From Ectobacillus sp042610425 (lineage in GTDB: Bacteria; Bacillota; Bacilli; Bacillales; Bacillaceae_G): DNA of 64,000 nucleotides. Made by a program: the position numbers and the translations under genes. A model generated the notes under the pieces. It was not told where the DNA came from. It made no database searches and saw nothing but the letters and a program-made list of their open reading frames with translations. Numbering within the stretch: position 1 is the stretch's first letter; the number at the start of each line of letters is the position of its first letter. Below are positions 17,124 to 25,113 of the stretch, piece by piece. The stretch is from contig NZ_JBGJZM010000001.1 of assembly GCF_042610425.1 (NCBI RefSeq), positions 1,302,001 to 1,366,000 on the forward strand, in the 5' to 3' direction.

Positions 17124-17344
17124 TAGCTACTATATGATCTATGGCTCTTACGTTTTTTTGTATAATATTCATGTCCATGATGTTCTGAATGGCGTCTAGA
17201 ACCAGAGTGATCACTCGATGAATGTCTCTTGTAATGTCTTTCGTGGTCACTTGATGAGTGTCTCGTGAATCTCCTCTTATGATCACTGCTAGAATAACGA
17301 CGAGATTGGCTACCAAGAAGAGATTGCAATATTTTTTTTAACAT
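17123..17344 (-). CDS. small basic Ser/His/Arg repeat protein coupled to the kinase gene
   Basis: The 73-aa protein starts MLKKILQSLLGSQSRRY and then carries three near-identical repeats, SSSDHKRRFTR, HSSSDHERHYKR and HSSSDHSGSRR, with a period of about 12 residues, ending in HHGHEYYTKKRKSHRSYSS. It is strongly basic and low complexity, like an RS-rich tail behind a short amphipathic helix. GAGGAG precedes the ATG by 5 nt. No family is recognised. Overlap with the kinase start makes it a natural candidate substrate, adaptor or nucleic-acid tail; this is inference. Confidence 0.7.
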   Translation of the reverse strand: MLKKILQSLLGSQSRRYSSSDHKRRFTRHSSSDHERHYKRHSSSDHSGSRRHSEHHGHEYYTKKRKSHRSYSS

Positions 17345-17375
17345 AGTTTCTCCTCACAAAAATAGATTTTTAACA

Positions 17376-17384
17376 ATTATAACA
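17376..17384 (-). promoter_or_regulatory. extended -10 promoter of the Ser-repeat/kinase operon
   Basis: On the minus strand TGTTATAAT, an extended -10 with a perfect TATAAT, lies about 32 nt before the ATG at 17344. No good -35 is seen, which is usual with an extended -10. Confidence 0.5.
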
Positions 17385-17422
17385 GAGTTTGGCAATGAAA
17401 ATTCACTAAAAATTGTGACAAA

Positions 17423-17452
17423 TTTAAAAACGACGAGCTTTTACCCGTCGTT
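17423..17452 (-). terminator. terminator of yozD
   Basis: ACGACGGG pairs with CTCGTCGT around a short loop, followed on the minus strand by TTTTTAAATTTG. Confidence 0.8.
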
Positions 17453-17462
17453 ATATACTCCG

Positions 17463-17636
17463 TTATTCTTCATCAAAAATTTCATCAATCATACATTTTT
17501 CTACTAAATAGTCAAATACAATATCTGCAAGCTCATCCGTCTCTTCGGTTTTCGGGACATAGCCTCTTTGGATTAACTGATTGTAAAAGAATTCTGCAAT
17601 TTCATCTGTATCAATAACCACTTCGATTTCTTTCAC
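17463..17636 (-). CDS. yozD: YozD family protein
   Basis: This very acidic 57-aa protein reads KEIEVVIDTDEIAEFFYNQL and ends VEKCMIDEIFDEE, as I recall for B. subtilis YozD (function unknown). GTG at 17636 gives the family's usual MKEI start and lies 8 nt after AAAGGAG; ATG at 17642 and GTG at 17645 are too close to the Shine-Dalgarno. The yodN- and yozE-like genes nearby match the B. subtilis order yozD-yodN-yozE, here interrupted by one small gene. Confidence 0.8.
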   Translation of the reverse strand: MKEIEVVIDTDEIAEFFYNQLIQRGYVPKTEETDELADIVFDYLVEKCMIDEIFDEE

Positions 17637-17786
17637 ACTCATCACTCCTTTAATTCTGTTTTATGAGAAAAAAGAAAAAATATGTTTCTTAAAAAAAACA
17701 TTTTCCTTCTGCTTATGTACGAGTTATAGGAGATGAAGGTCTTGCATACTCTTAGAATACAAGCAATATTAAAGGGGGAATGTATA

Positions 17787-17966
17787 TTGGCAAAGCAATT
17801 GTCCTGTGCGGAGAAAGAACAGACAAGAGGATCATTTACATTTTTGACGAACGAAAAAATTGATCAAGTTATGGAATCCATCATTCGTGCAATGGTTCTT
17901 TTTTTAACAGTTGTAGGCATACCTTACACTATATATTTACTTTGGAGGTTTCTTCTCTCTTTTTAG
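17787..17966 (+). CDS. small single-span membrane protein
   Basis: This 59-aa product has a polar N-terminal half (KQLSCAEKEQTRGSFTFL) and a C-terminal membrane helix, MVLFLTVVGIPYTIYLLWRF. TTG at 17787 is chosen since AAGGGGG lies 8 nt upstream; an ATG at 17733 has no ribosome binding site. It is the only plus-strand gene in this stretch and converges on the yodN-like gene. No family is recognised. Confidence 0.55.
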   Translation: MAKQLSCAEKEQTRGSFTFLTNEKIDQVMESIIRAMVLFLTVVGIPYTIYLLWRFLLSF

Positions 17967-17971
17967 ACGGT

Positions 17972-18640
17972 TCATCGTTTTTCTGATAACTTCGTTAAAT
18001 ACTGCATAACAACATTCATAACAGTTTCATATTCTTGATCTTGAAATGTTTGATACAGTTCTTTGTAGTCATTATAAATATCAAGTAATCCGTCGATAAT
18101 TTCTTGCCGGTTTGTTTTACTACTAGCCCGTTGCGAATTATTTACTACCTTTAACTTTTCTAAGTCCAACTTATTAATACCGGCTTTATCATTTTTTAAC
18201 TTTTTTAAAATGGCTGTTGCTGTTTGTGAATTAGCAAGTAATGTTAAATCTGATTCATCCGCTTCCAACCATTCACCATCCGTAATTCGCGATAGCTCAT
18301 AGATTGTATCCTCCCAAGCATCATTCTTATAGCGCCATACCTCTGTTCGATATCCGACTACACGAAAAACATCTTTTTCGTAGCCAGATACTTGCACAAG
18401 ATCACCAAATGAGAATTGATAATGTAACTGGAGCCACTCTTTTTCCACATTTTGCCCCTCATACTCTGTAATAAATTGTACAACGTTCTCGACATACACA
18501 CCGTCATGATTATTAATTTCATAAACATACACACCGTCTAACATTTTAATATTTGTTATCTTTCCGACAGTGCCGTATAGAGTAACCACGACTATATCCC
18601 CGATACTAAATTTAGGCTGCTTCTTTTTTGTCAAAACCAT
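17972..18640 (-). CDS. yodN: YodN-like protein with SH3-like N-terminal repeats
   Basis: The 222-aa cytoplasmic protein has two N-terminal beta segments, FSIGDIVVVTLYGTVGKITN and FSFGDLVQVSGYEKDVFRVV, resembling KOW/SH3-like barrels that recur about 75 residues apart. A linker and a C-terminal helical region follow (RQEIIDGLLDIYNDYKELYQ). The name is by recollection of B. subtilis YodN and by position between yozD and yozE; its role is unknown. AGGGGAGGAT precedes the ATG at 18640. Confidence 0.6.
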   Translation of the reverse strand: MVLTKKKQPKFSIGDIVVVTLYGTVGKITNIKMLDGVYVYEINNHDGVYVENVVQFITEYEGQNVEKEWLQLHYQFSFGDLVQVSGYEKDVFRVVGYRTEVWRYKNDAWEDTIYELSRITDGEWLEADESDLTLLANSQTATAILKKLKNDKAGINKLDLEKLKVVNNSQRASSKTNRQEIIDGLLDIYNDYKELYQTFQDQEYETVMNVVMQYLTKLSEKR

Positions 18641-18779
18641 CCTCCCCTTAAGAGTCGTGATTAGTAGCGTGTTATAACGATAATAGTATATGCGAGCTAC
18701 AAGAAAACGCGTATCTTAGATATAGGGTAAAGAAAATATTTTTACAAAAACAACATAAAAAAGTAGTATCCGTTTTTAT

Positions 18780-19007
18780 TTATGAATGAAGGGCTGTCTC
18801 CAATAAATAAGTTTCCCATGCTTGATCGAACATTGTCATTGAATCCAGTAGTCCGCTTACTTCTAGATACGAGCTAATTTCTTCATAATCATTTGAATAC
18901 TTGGGGAAACTGTGGTCTTCATAAATTACAGTAGCTATAATTGCATAGAGATCTGCTTTCGTACTATGACGGTATTTCATCATATAATGATAGAATGACT
19001 TACTCAT
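18780..19007 (-). CDS. yozE: YozE family protein (SAM-like fold)
   Basis: The 75-aa helical protein SFYHYMMKYRHSTKADLYAI...YEDHSFPKYSNDYEEISSYLE matches the YozE family (YozE_SAM_like), whose solved structures show a small helical bundle of unknown function, possibly nucleic-acid binding. GAGGAGGCATTCT precedes the ATG. It stands alone on the minus strand upstream of the yodN-like gene. Confidence 0.85.
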   Translation of the reverse strand: MSKSFYHYMMKYRHSTKADLYAIIATVIYEDHSFPKYSNDYEEISSYLEVSGLLDSMTMFDQAWETYLLETALHS

Positions 19008-19175
19008 AGAATGCCTCCTCGTTTTTTTGATTCATTATACACATTGTAAAGTAAAAAAACCAGAAGCAAATCTCCTGCATATAAAAAATACGAACAGTTG
19101 GAAAAGGAGAATACTTCCTTTTTGATACCATCTGTTCGTATTCAAATTCAAAATATTGTTTTCAACAATCTTCTA

Positions 19176-20642
19176 TTATCCAATTTCGAGTGCTTGATCA
19201 GCTGAAATCTTTATTTTTTCTACAATATTCCTTGCTATCCAAACCCCGCAAGCACTCGCTTGAGCGAGACCACGGGTAATACCAGCACCGTCTCCACCTA
19301 AATACAATCCAGAAATTTCGGATTCGAAATGCTCGTTCAACTTAGGACGTGCAGAATAAAATTTCGCTTCTACACCATAAAACAAAGTATGCTCGGATGC
19401 AATACCCGGTGTTACATGATTAAGGGCATCTGTCATTTCAATTAAGCTTTTCATTGTATTGTACGGAAGCACAAGTCCTAAATCACCAGGAACTGCCTCT
19501 TTTAATGTAGGTTCAATAAATCCTTCACGAATTCTCTTTTCAGTGGATCGACGACCCTTCAATAAATCTCCATATCTTTGCACAATAACACTTCCCATAC
19601 TAAGCTGATTCGCTAGGTGAGATATTTCATGTGCATATTCATTCGGCTGATCAAACGGCTCTGAAAATTGATGAGAAACCAAAAGAGCAAAGTTCGTATT
19701 ATCACTGCCAAGAGCGGGATCTTTATAGGAGTGGCCATTTGCATTCATAATTCCTGTATGATTTTCCACCACTACATGGCCGGAAGGATTGCTACAAAAT
19801 GTACGTACTCGCGTTCCGACTGATGTGTTGTAGACAAACTTTCCTTCATATAAATATTTATTAATTTCCTCCATTACAATGTTTGATGTTTCCACACGAA
19901 CCCCAACATCTACTTGATTCGATGTCATATGCAAACGACGCTTTTTTAAAATTTTTGTAAGCCATGTTGAACCATCACGACCAGGCACAATAACCACTTT
20001 ATTTGCCGTGATTATTGTACCATCTTTTAGAAGAACACCGCAAATAGTGTCGGTACCATTTTTCTTTTCAGTCAAGATGTCCTCTACTTCTGTCTTTAAT
20101 CGCATTTCAATTTTCGTTTTCAAATATTCATAAATGCTCTTTAATATTTCTAAATTTTGTTCGGTTCCAAGATGACGAACCTTAGCACGTAAGAGTTTTA
20201 ACCCAACTGCATAGCCTCGTTTTTCTATATCTCGTACTTCCTCTGTTAGGGGATCTGTGATTGTATGTGTTGCACCGTGTTCCAAATTTATCTGATCCAC
20301 GTAATGAATTAAATCTAAAATAGTAGAAGAATCCAAATAATCAGTCATCCATCCACCGAATTCGCTCGTTATATTAAATTTACCATCTGAATAAGCACCC
20401 GCTCCGCCGAATCCATTTGTAATACTGCATGCAGGTAGGCAACCAGCATGGTCTTTCTTTCCAACAGGAGGTGGACATTTCGTAATTTTCTTTTCTAAAA
20501 TCGGACAATTTCTCCGGTAAATATCATGCCCTTTATCAATTAATAGTACATTTGCTTCCGGCATTTTCAAAGACAATTCATAACATGTGAAAATGCCTGC
20601 TGGACCTGCACCAATTACTATTACATCGTAATTATATTTCAT
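19176..20642 (-). CDS. FAD-dependent dehydrogenase / NAD(FAD)-utilizing oxidoreductase
   Basis: The 488-aa flavoprotein has an N-terminal Rossmann motif VIVIGAGPAGIFTCYELS, the GGAGAYSDGKFN loop, and a C-terminal FAD-binding segment GLYLGGDGAGITRGLAQASA. A Cys cluster (RRNCPILEKKITKCPPP and AGCLPACS) sits near residues 45-75. These marks fit the COG2509-type dehydrogenase family; substrate and pathway are not known. GGGGGAATACAAAT precedes the ATG. It is monocistronic. Confidence 0.85.
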   Translation of the reverse strand: MKYNYDVIVIGAGPAGIFTCYELSLKMPEANVLLIDKGHDIYRRNCPILEKKITKCPPPVGKKDHAGCLPACSITNGFGGAGAYSDGKFNITSEFGGWMTDYLDSSTILDLIHYVDQINLEHGATHTITDPLTEEVRDIEKRGYAVGLKLLRAKVRHLGTEQNLEILKSIYEYLKTKIEMRLKTEVEDILTEKKNGTDTICGVLLKDGTIITANKVVIVPGRDGSTWLTKILKKRRLHMTSNQVDVGVRVETSNIVMEEINKYLYEGKFVYNTSVGTRVRTFCSNPSGHVVVENHTGIMNANGHSYKDPALGSDNTNFALLVSHQFSEPFDQPNEYAHEISHLANQLSMGSVIVQRYGDLLKGRRSTEKRIREGFIEPTLKEAVPGDLGLVLPYNTMKSLIEMTDALNHVTPGIASEHTLFYGVEAKFYSARPKLNEHFESEISGLYLGGDGAGITRGLAQASACGVWIARNIVEKIKISADQALEIG

Positions 20643-20802
20643 ATTTGTATTCCCCCCTAGACGTTCAGTAAAAAATCCTTTCTAAAGGTAACATGGAAAG
20701 TACCAATTGTCAATTTTTACGAATTATTTTAAATATAAAATGTTTATTGTTCGTTTTATCATTATATTCTTCCTAAATTTATACTATGTAATCCCTATCT
20801 AT

Positions 20803-20837
20803 ACAGAAAGAACCGATTAATGGTCCATTAATCGGTT
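20803..20837 (-). terminator. hairpin after the YjcZ-like gene
   Basis: AACCGATTAATGG pairs with CATTAATCGGTT around a 2-nt centre (20811-20837); the minus-strand tail TTCTTTCT is only partly T-rich. Confidence 0.6.
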
Positions 20838-20863
20838 TGATTGATGACGCTCTATAGAACTGC

Positions 20864-21001
20864 TTAGTGAATCCAAGATGCCCCGATAATAATTAAAAGA
20901 ATAAACAATACAACGATTAATGCAAATCCAGATCCATAACCATGACCGTAGCCGCCACATCCACATCCATATCCATATCCCGGATATCCATATCCATACA
21001 T
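20864..21001 (-). CDS. YjcZ family sporulation micropeptide
   Basis: The 45-aa product begins MYGYGYPGYGYGCGCGGYGH, a Gly/Tyr/Cys-rich head, and continues into one membrane helix, FALIVVLFILLIIIGASW. This two-part layout is that of the YjcZ/YtzI-type sporulation proteins common in Bacillus spores. ATG at 20999-21001 follows AAGGAG by 9 nt, and the stop is TAA at 20864-20866. A longer overlapping frame rich in Trp/Ile is the wrong phase. It is probably expressed late in sporulation, by family. Confidence 0.85.
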   Translation of the reverse strand: MYGYGYPGYGYGCGCGGYGHGYGSGFALIVVLFILLIIIGASWIH

Positions 21002-21090
21002 AGTTTTTCACTCCTTACAGTAGATTGATAATCTTTACATGGTAAACTATGCAGGACATTCCTAGGTTGGTTTGTGCGTTTGCCTATATA

Positions 21091-21117
21091 GAAAAAATCT
21101 CTGCTAAGCAGAGATTT
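21091..21117 (-). terminator. terminator of the YidC-type gene
   Basis: AAAATCTCTGCT pairs with AGCAGAGATTTT around 2 nt, with TTTTTTC following on the minus strand. Confidence 0.85.
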
Positions 21118-21896
21118 TAAAGTTCTTCATTTATTTGAAGCGCCGCTGTTTTCTTTAGTTTACGTCGCTCCATGAACATCGTTTGAATTGCCATAAATGT
21201 ATTTCCCGCCACCCAGTACAAACCAATGGCAGATGCTAAATTAAACGACATGAAAAATATCATAATCGGCATCGCATACATCATCATTTTCATTTGTTGG
21301 TTCATCATTTGATTATCTGACATATTCGGCCGCTTGTTCATTACATAATATTGAAAGAAAGTTGCCACTGCAGCAAGAATCGGTAATATGTGATAAGGAT
21401 CTGTTTGCCCTAGACTAAACCATAGAAAAGTATGTGCTGCAATGTCCTTTGTTCGAATAATAGCATTATATAACGCCATTAAAATAAACATTTGAATCAC
21501 AGCTGGAAGACAGCCCATTGCAGGATTGATTCCTTGTTTTTTATAAAGGTTCATCATTTCTTTATTCAGCTCTTGCTGAGTTTTCTGATCCTTTGCACTG
21601 TACTTTTCACGTAGCTTCTTCATCTCAGGCTGCACAAGTTGCATTTTCCACTGATTATCATTTAAAGATATGACAAGTGGTGTAAGAACAAGACGAATAA
21701 GAAGCGTGATTCCAATAATACCAATTCCATAATTATCTTGAAACAGATGAGAAATTTGGGTAATGACAAAAGAAATTGGGTACACAAAATAATGATCCCA
21801 AAGTCCCGTGTTCTGTGGTGTAATAGCAGATTTCGTACTACACCCTGTTAAAAATAATAGAAACGTAAGGGGTAACATCCCCAATAGTTTTTTCAA
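21117..21896 (-). CDS. yidC: YidC/Oxa1 family membrane protein insertase (lipoprotein form)
   Basis: The 259-aa insertase has a lipoprotein signal ending LLFLTGCS, with lipidated Cys19, then five membrane segments including RLVLTPLVISLND and MGCLPAVIQMFILMALYNAI. It helps Sec-dependent and independent insertion of inner-membrane proteins; Gram-positives usually carry two paralogues (SpoIIIJ and YqjG in B. subtilis). The absence of a jag gene next to it points to the YqjG/OxaAB-type second copy. A gene of unknown function lies 15 nt upstream. Confidence 0.92.
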   Translation of the reverse strand: MKKLLGMLPLTFLLFLTGCSTKSAITPQNTGLWDHYFVYPISFVITQISHLFQDNYGIGIIGITLLIRLVLTPLVISLNDNQWKMQLVQPEMKKLREKYSAKDQKTQQELNKEMMNLYKKQGINPAMGCLPAVIQMFILMALYNAIIRTKDIAAHTFLWFSLGQTDPYHILPILAAVATFFQYYVMNKRPNMSDNQMMNQQMKMMMYAMPIMIFFMSFNLASAIGLYWVAGNTFMAIQTMFMERRKLKKTAALQINEEL

Positions 21897-21911
21897 ATGA
21901 TTTCCTCCTCG

Positions 21912-22214
21912 TTACTTTTGGTTTATAGTTATAACCTGTAACGAGGGTATTCCATCATCATCATTTTCCGGAGAAATTTTGTGCCGAATGGACATAACGA
22001 TTTGCTTCCGTGCATCAAGCATCCATACATTCGCTGTTAATTCATACGATTGCCGAACGGATGTAGAAAAGGACATACGTCTATGAGAATCATATATACT
22101 AGGAAGCTCAGAGAATAGACGGAAAGACCATCGTCCGCCGATAAAAATCGTACTAAGTATCGCAATTGTAATCATCGTTTCCCCATAATCAACGAGAAAG
22201 CCTTCAATCATCAT
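21912..22214 (-). CDS. hypothetical membrane-anchored protein upstream of yidC
   Basis: The 100-aa product has one N-terminal hydrophobic helix (MITIAILSTIFIGG, about residues 14-27) and then a soluble, basic part, VWMLDARKQIVMSIRHKISP. AGAGGAG precedes ATG-ATG at 22214/22211. It is 15 nt before yidC and probably in the same transcript. No family is recognised, so only the topology can be described. Confidence 0.6.
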   Translation of the reverse strand: MMIEGFLVDYGETMITIAILSTIFIGGRWSFRLFSELPSIYDSHRRMSFSTSVRQSYELTANVWMLDARKQIVMSIRHKISPENDDDGIPSLQVITINQK

Positions 22215-22321
22215 ATTCTCCTCTGCCTCCTTTCCAAAATTCTACATCCCTAAACACGATGTTTATTATATTCTTAGTGTTTTCAATTTCGTTATCATTG
22301 TGAGGTAGAAAACAAAAAATG

Positions 22322-24052
22322 TCAATTGTTTGTTACAGGAACCTCAATATGATGAAATGCTTTGACATCGAATAAGCCCAAATCTGTTATTTTCAAGGAC
22401 GGTATAACAGGTAAGGAAAGAAAAGATAACGTTAAAAACGGATTAAATGCGGATGATGCACCGATTTCCTGTAAAGCCCCGTCAATCTTCTTTATCTGTT
22501 TGTATACTTCTATATAGCTCACATCTGACATCAAACCAGCAACTTTAAGTGGAAGTTCTGCTATGGTTATTCCATTATGAACAACGACTAAGCCACCTTG
22601 CATCCGTTCAAGGGAATGAATAGCAGCTAACATATCTTTATCATTTGTTGCAACTGCAATTATATTATGAGAGTCATGTGCTACGGTAGTCGCAATTGCC
22701 CCGCCTTTCAATCCAAATCCTTTAACGATCCCAAGTCCTATATTTCCAGATGCAACGTGCCGTTCTATCACAGCCATTTTTAATAGGTCTTGTTCGATAT
22801 TTGAAACAAATTTTCCTTCTTTCGTATCCACATTCATTACGAGATGTTCCGTTAGTAAATTATTTGGAATGATACCTATCACATTTGCTCTCGTTGCATC
22901 GTGCATCTCAATAGCTATATCTTTTTCTATAATGGACGGTATATGTACTGTCTGTTTTATATGTTGATGATTCGCTCCTTGCTTCGTTCCACCTACATAT
23001 ACTCCATCTTTTGCAACAAGCTTTCCTTTCTTATACACATATGAAATCTTAAAGTCATATAAGTCATCAAGTAGCAATAAGTCTGCATCATATCCAGGGG
23101 CGATTGCTCCTTTATTATGAAGTCCGTAGCACTGAGCAGCATTAAAACTCCCCATACTGATTGCTGTAAGAGGAGATAGTCCATGTGAAATTGCAACCCT
23201 AACGTTATAATCTACGCTACCTTCTTCAATCAAGTCATCCAAATGCTTATCATCCGTACAAAATAAACAACGATGTGCATTTGCTTCTGTTACAGCATCT
23301 AATAAGGAACGTAAATTTTTTGCAACAGATCCTTCTCGAAGCATCACGTACATTCCGAGACGTAACCGAATGAGTGCTTCTTCTTTTGTTACACACTCGT
23401 GATCCGTTAATATTCCTGCCGCACGGTACACGTTCATATCCTGCTCTGTCAACCCAGCAGCATGCCCATCTATTTGCTTAGTTAGCAGGAGTTTATCAAG
23501 CATTTCCTCTTTTGCATGTAAAACAGCAGGAAAGTCCATTACTTCTGCTAATCCTAACACTCTTCTATGAGATAAAAAGGACTGAATATGTTCAGCTTCT
23601 AGAACAGCACCTGCATTTTCAAACGGAGTTGCAGGAACACAAGATGGCAGCATGACAAAACAATCTAGCAAACAGGCTTCTGAATCATCTAACATAAACT
23701 GAATCCCTTTTGTACCAACGACATTTGCAATTTCATGTGGATCCGTGACTACGGAAGTAACACCATGAGGAAGAACAATGTGGGAAAATTGGCTTGGCGT
23801 AACCATAGAAGATTCAATGTGAACATGAGCATCAATTAGTCCCGGAGAAACATAGCGACCGTTAGCATCAAATTCTTCTATTCCTTCGTAATTTCCGATT
23901 CCTACAATCACGCCATCTGTGATAGCAATATCACCTTTTACTATTTCCTTTGTAAACACATTAACTATATTTGCATTACGAATGACCAAGTCAGCACGTT
24001 CTTTTTTATTTGCAACGCTAATCCGTTTTCGTAAATGTTGTTTCATTAGCAA
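22322..24052 (-). CDS. ade: adenine deaminase
   Basis: This metal-dependent amidohydrolase of about 576 aa converts adenine to hypoxanthine and ammonia in purine salvage. It has GLIDAHVHIESSM (metal-binding HxH), HGVTSVVTDPHEIANV, HAAGLTEQDMN, LFCTDDKHLDDL and the C-terminal ATTVAHDSHNIIAVATND typical of the AdeC/YerA group. TTG at 24052 is chosen because AAGGAGGG lies 8 nt upstream; the frame opens further to 24154, but that part overlaps the riboswitch. Expression should be governed by the purine riboswitch directly upstream. Confidence 0.93.
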   Translation of the reverse strand: MLMKQHLRKRISVANKKERADLVIRNANIVNVFTKEIVKGDIAITDGVIVGIGNYEGIEEFDANGRYVSPGLIDAHVHIESSMVTPSQFSHIVLPHGVTSVVTDPHEIANVVGTKGIQFMLDDSEACLLDCFVMLPSCVPATPFENAGAVLEAEHIQSFLSHRRVLGLAEVMDFPAVLHAKEEMLDKLLLTKQIDGHAAGLTEQDMNVYRAAGILTDHECVTKEEALIRLRLGMYVMLREGSVAKNLRSLLDAVTEANAHRCLFCTDDKHLDDLIEEGSVDYNVRVAISHGLSPLTAISMGSFNAAQCYGLHNKGAIAPGYDADLLLLDDLYDFKISYVYKKGKLVAKDGVYVGGTKQGANHQHIKQTVHIPSIIEKDIAIEMHDATRANVIGIIPNNLLTEHLVMNVDTKEGKFVSNIEQDLLKMAVIERHVASGNIGLGIVKGFGLKGGAIATTVAHDSHNIIAVATNDKDMLAAIHSLERMQGGLVVVHNGITIAELPLKVAGLMSDVSYIEVYKQIKKIDGALQEIGASSAFNPFLTLSFLSLPVIPSLKITDLGLFDVKAFHHIEVPVTNN

Positions 24053-24061
24053 GATGAACAC

Positions 24062-24180
24062 CCTCCTTTTTTGTATACGAGAATAAAAGATGGTGCGTCC
24101 ATCAGCTTTTATTCTCGTAGTCAAGCTATTTAAGGTAGCTTGGTAGAAACACACGGACCTTATTTCCGCAATTATACGAG
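24062..24180 (-). promoter_or_regulatory. purine riboswitch (guanine-type aptamer) of the adenine deaminase gene
   Basis: The aptamer spans 24180-24114 on the minus strand. P1 pairs CTCGTA with TACGAG, then TAATT, the P2 arm, the invariant GTTTCTACC, the P3 arm and AGCTTGACTACGAG. The nucleotide that reads the ligand (position 74 in xpt numbering, here 24120) is C, which pairs with guanine or hypoxanthine; adenine riboswitches have U. An expression hairpin (AATAAAAG...CTTTTATT, core GATGG/CCATC, 24080-24118) follows and can extend into the P1 3' strand. The ribosome binding site comes just after. Confidence 0.88.
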
Positions 24181-24309
24181 AACAATGTTTCGCTATGATA
24201 TTTTTAGTATTGTAGCGTATTAGAATACAAAAGACAAGTTAATAGATAATTCATACATATTGTCTGCTAGCCTGGGCATATAGTATAAGGAGAATGAGGA
24301 GGGAAAGCT

Positions 24310-25062
24310 ATGACTGAAATACAAAAGCACGCTTTTGATGCAAGCATGTACGAGCAGTTAGCCTGTTATTACAAATATCGAAATCCGCAAAAGTACGTAG
24401 AATATTATTACAAACATTATGAAGCGGTGCAGAAACTAGTACAGGCTTATGAACAAGGACGAATTACCCCACAGCAGCCTATGCAACAAGCGAAAGTACG
24501 TGTATTACATGCCTCTCCAAATACACCTGCTGTTGATATATACGTAAATAGCCAGGAGGTCCTCCAAAATATTTCATACAAACAATCTAGTAACTATATG
24601 TCCTTACCACAGGGACAATACCGCATTGATGTATATGCAACGGGAACTCATACATCTCCAATATTTTCAGCATTAGTACCCGTAATGAACAACAAGGTGT
24701 ATACGATCGCTGCTGTAGGAGATAGCAGTAAATTCCAACTACTTCCTTTCATCGACAGCACTTATTTACCTTACGGAGATGCGAAAATTCGAGTGGCCCA
24801 TTTATCTCCTGATGCACCATTAGTTGACATTACCTTTAAGAATGGCGAAACGTTATTTTCTAATCTATCATATAAACAAATCACCGAATTTTTACAAGTC
24901 ACATCTGGAACTGCAGATTTAGAAATTCATGTGGCTGGAACGAAAGATGTTCTTCTGACAGTCCCAACTATGAAAATACAACCAAATACATTATATACGA
25001 TTCATATCATTGGTTTTGCTACGCATTCTCCAAAATTGGAAACCATTCTCCTTACAAACTAA
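24310..25062 (+). CDS. DUF4397 tandem-domain protein
   Basis: The 250-aa protein has a Tyr-rich helical N-terminus (about 1-60, with YYKYRNPQKYVEYYYKHY) and two DUF4397 beta-sandwich repeats: KVRVLHASPNTPAVDIYVN near residue 62 and KIRVAHLSPDAPLVDITF near residue 160. DUF4397 repeats occur in many secreted or surface proteins, but no signal peptide is seen here, so it may be cytoplasmic or a spore component. GAGGAGGGAAAGCT precedes the ATG. Function is unknown. Confidence 0.85.
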   Translation: MTEIQKHAFDASMYEQLACYYKYRNPQKYVEYYYKHYEAVQKLVQAYEQGRITPQQPMQQAKVRVLHASPNTPAVDIYVNSQEVLQNISYKQSSNYMSLPQGQYRIDVYATGTHTSPIFSALVPVMNNKVYTIAAVGDSSKFQLLPFIDSTYLPYGDAKIRVAHLSPDAPLVDITFKNGETLFSNLSYKQITEFLQVTSGTADLEIHVAGTKDVLLTVPTMKIQPNTLYTIHIIGFATHSPKLETILLTN

Positions 25063-25096
25063 AAAGTCTACAAGTTAATTTGTAGACTTTTTAGTT
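25063..25096 (+). terminator. terminator of the DUF4397 gene
   Basis: AAAAAGTCTACAA pairs with TTGTAGACTTTTT, with a 6-nt loop; usable in both directions and placed between convergent genes. Confidence 0.85.
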
Positions 25097-25113
25097 TGTA
25101 TATAAGTAACATA

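Noticed and set aside
20817..21011. A 64-codon Trp/Ile-rich frame
   Set aside because: It is the wrong phase of the YjcZ-like gene, whose ATG at 21001 has a good ribosome binding site and a Gly/Tyr-rich product.
24114..24180. Adenine-type reading of the riboswitch
   Set aside because: The base at the ligand position is C, not T, so the aptamer is of the guanine class by sequence despite the downstream gene.
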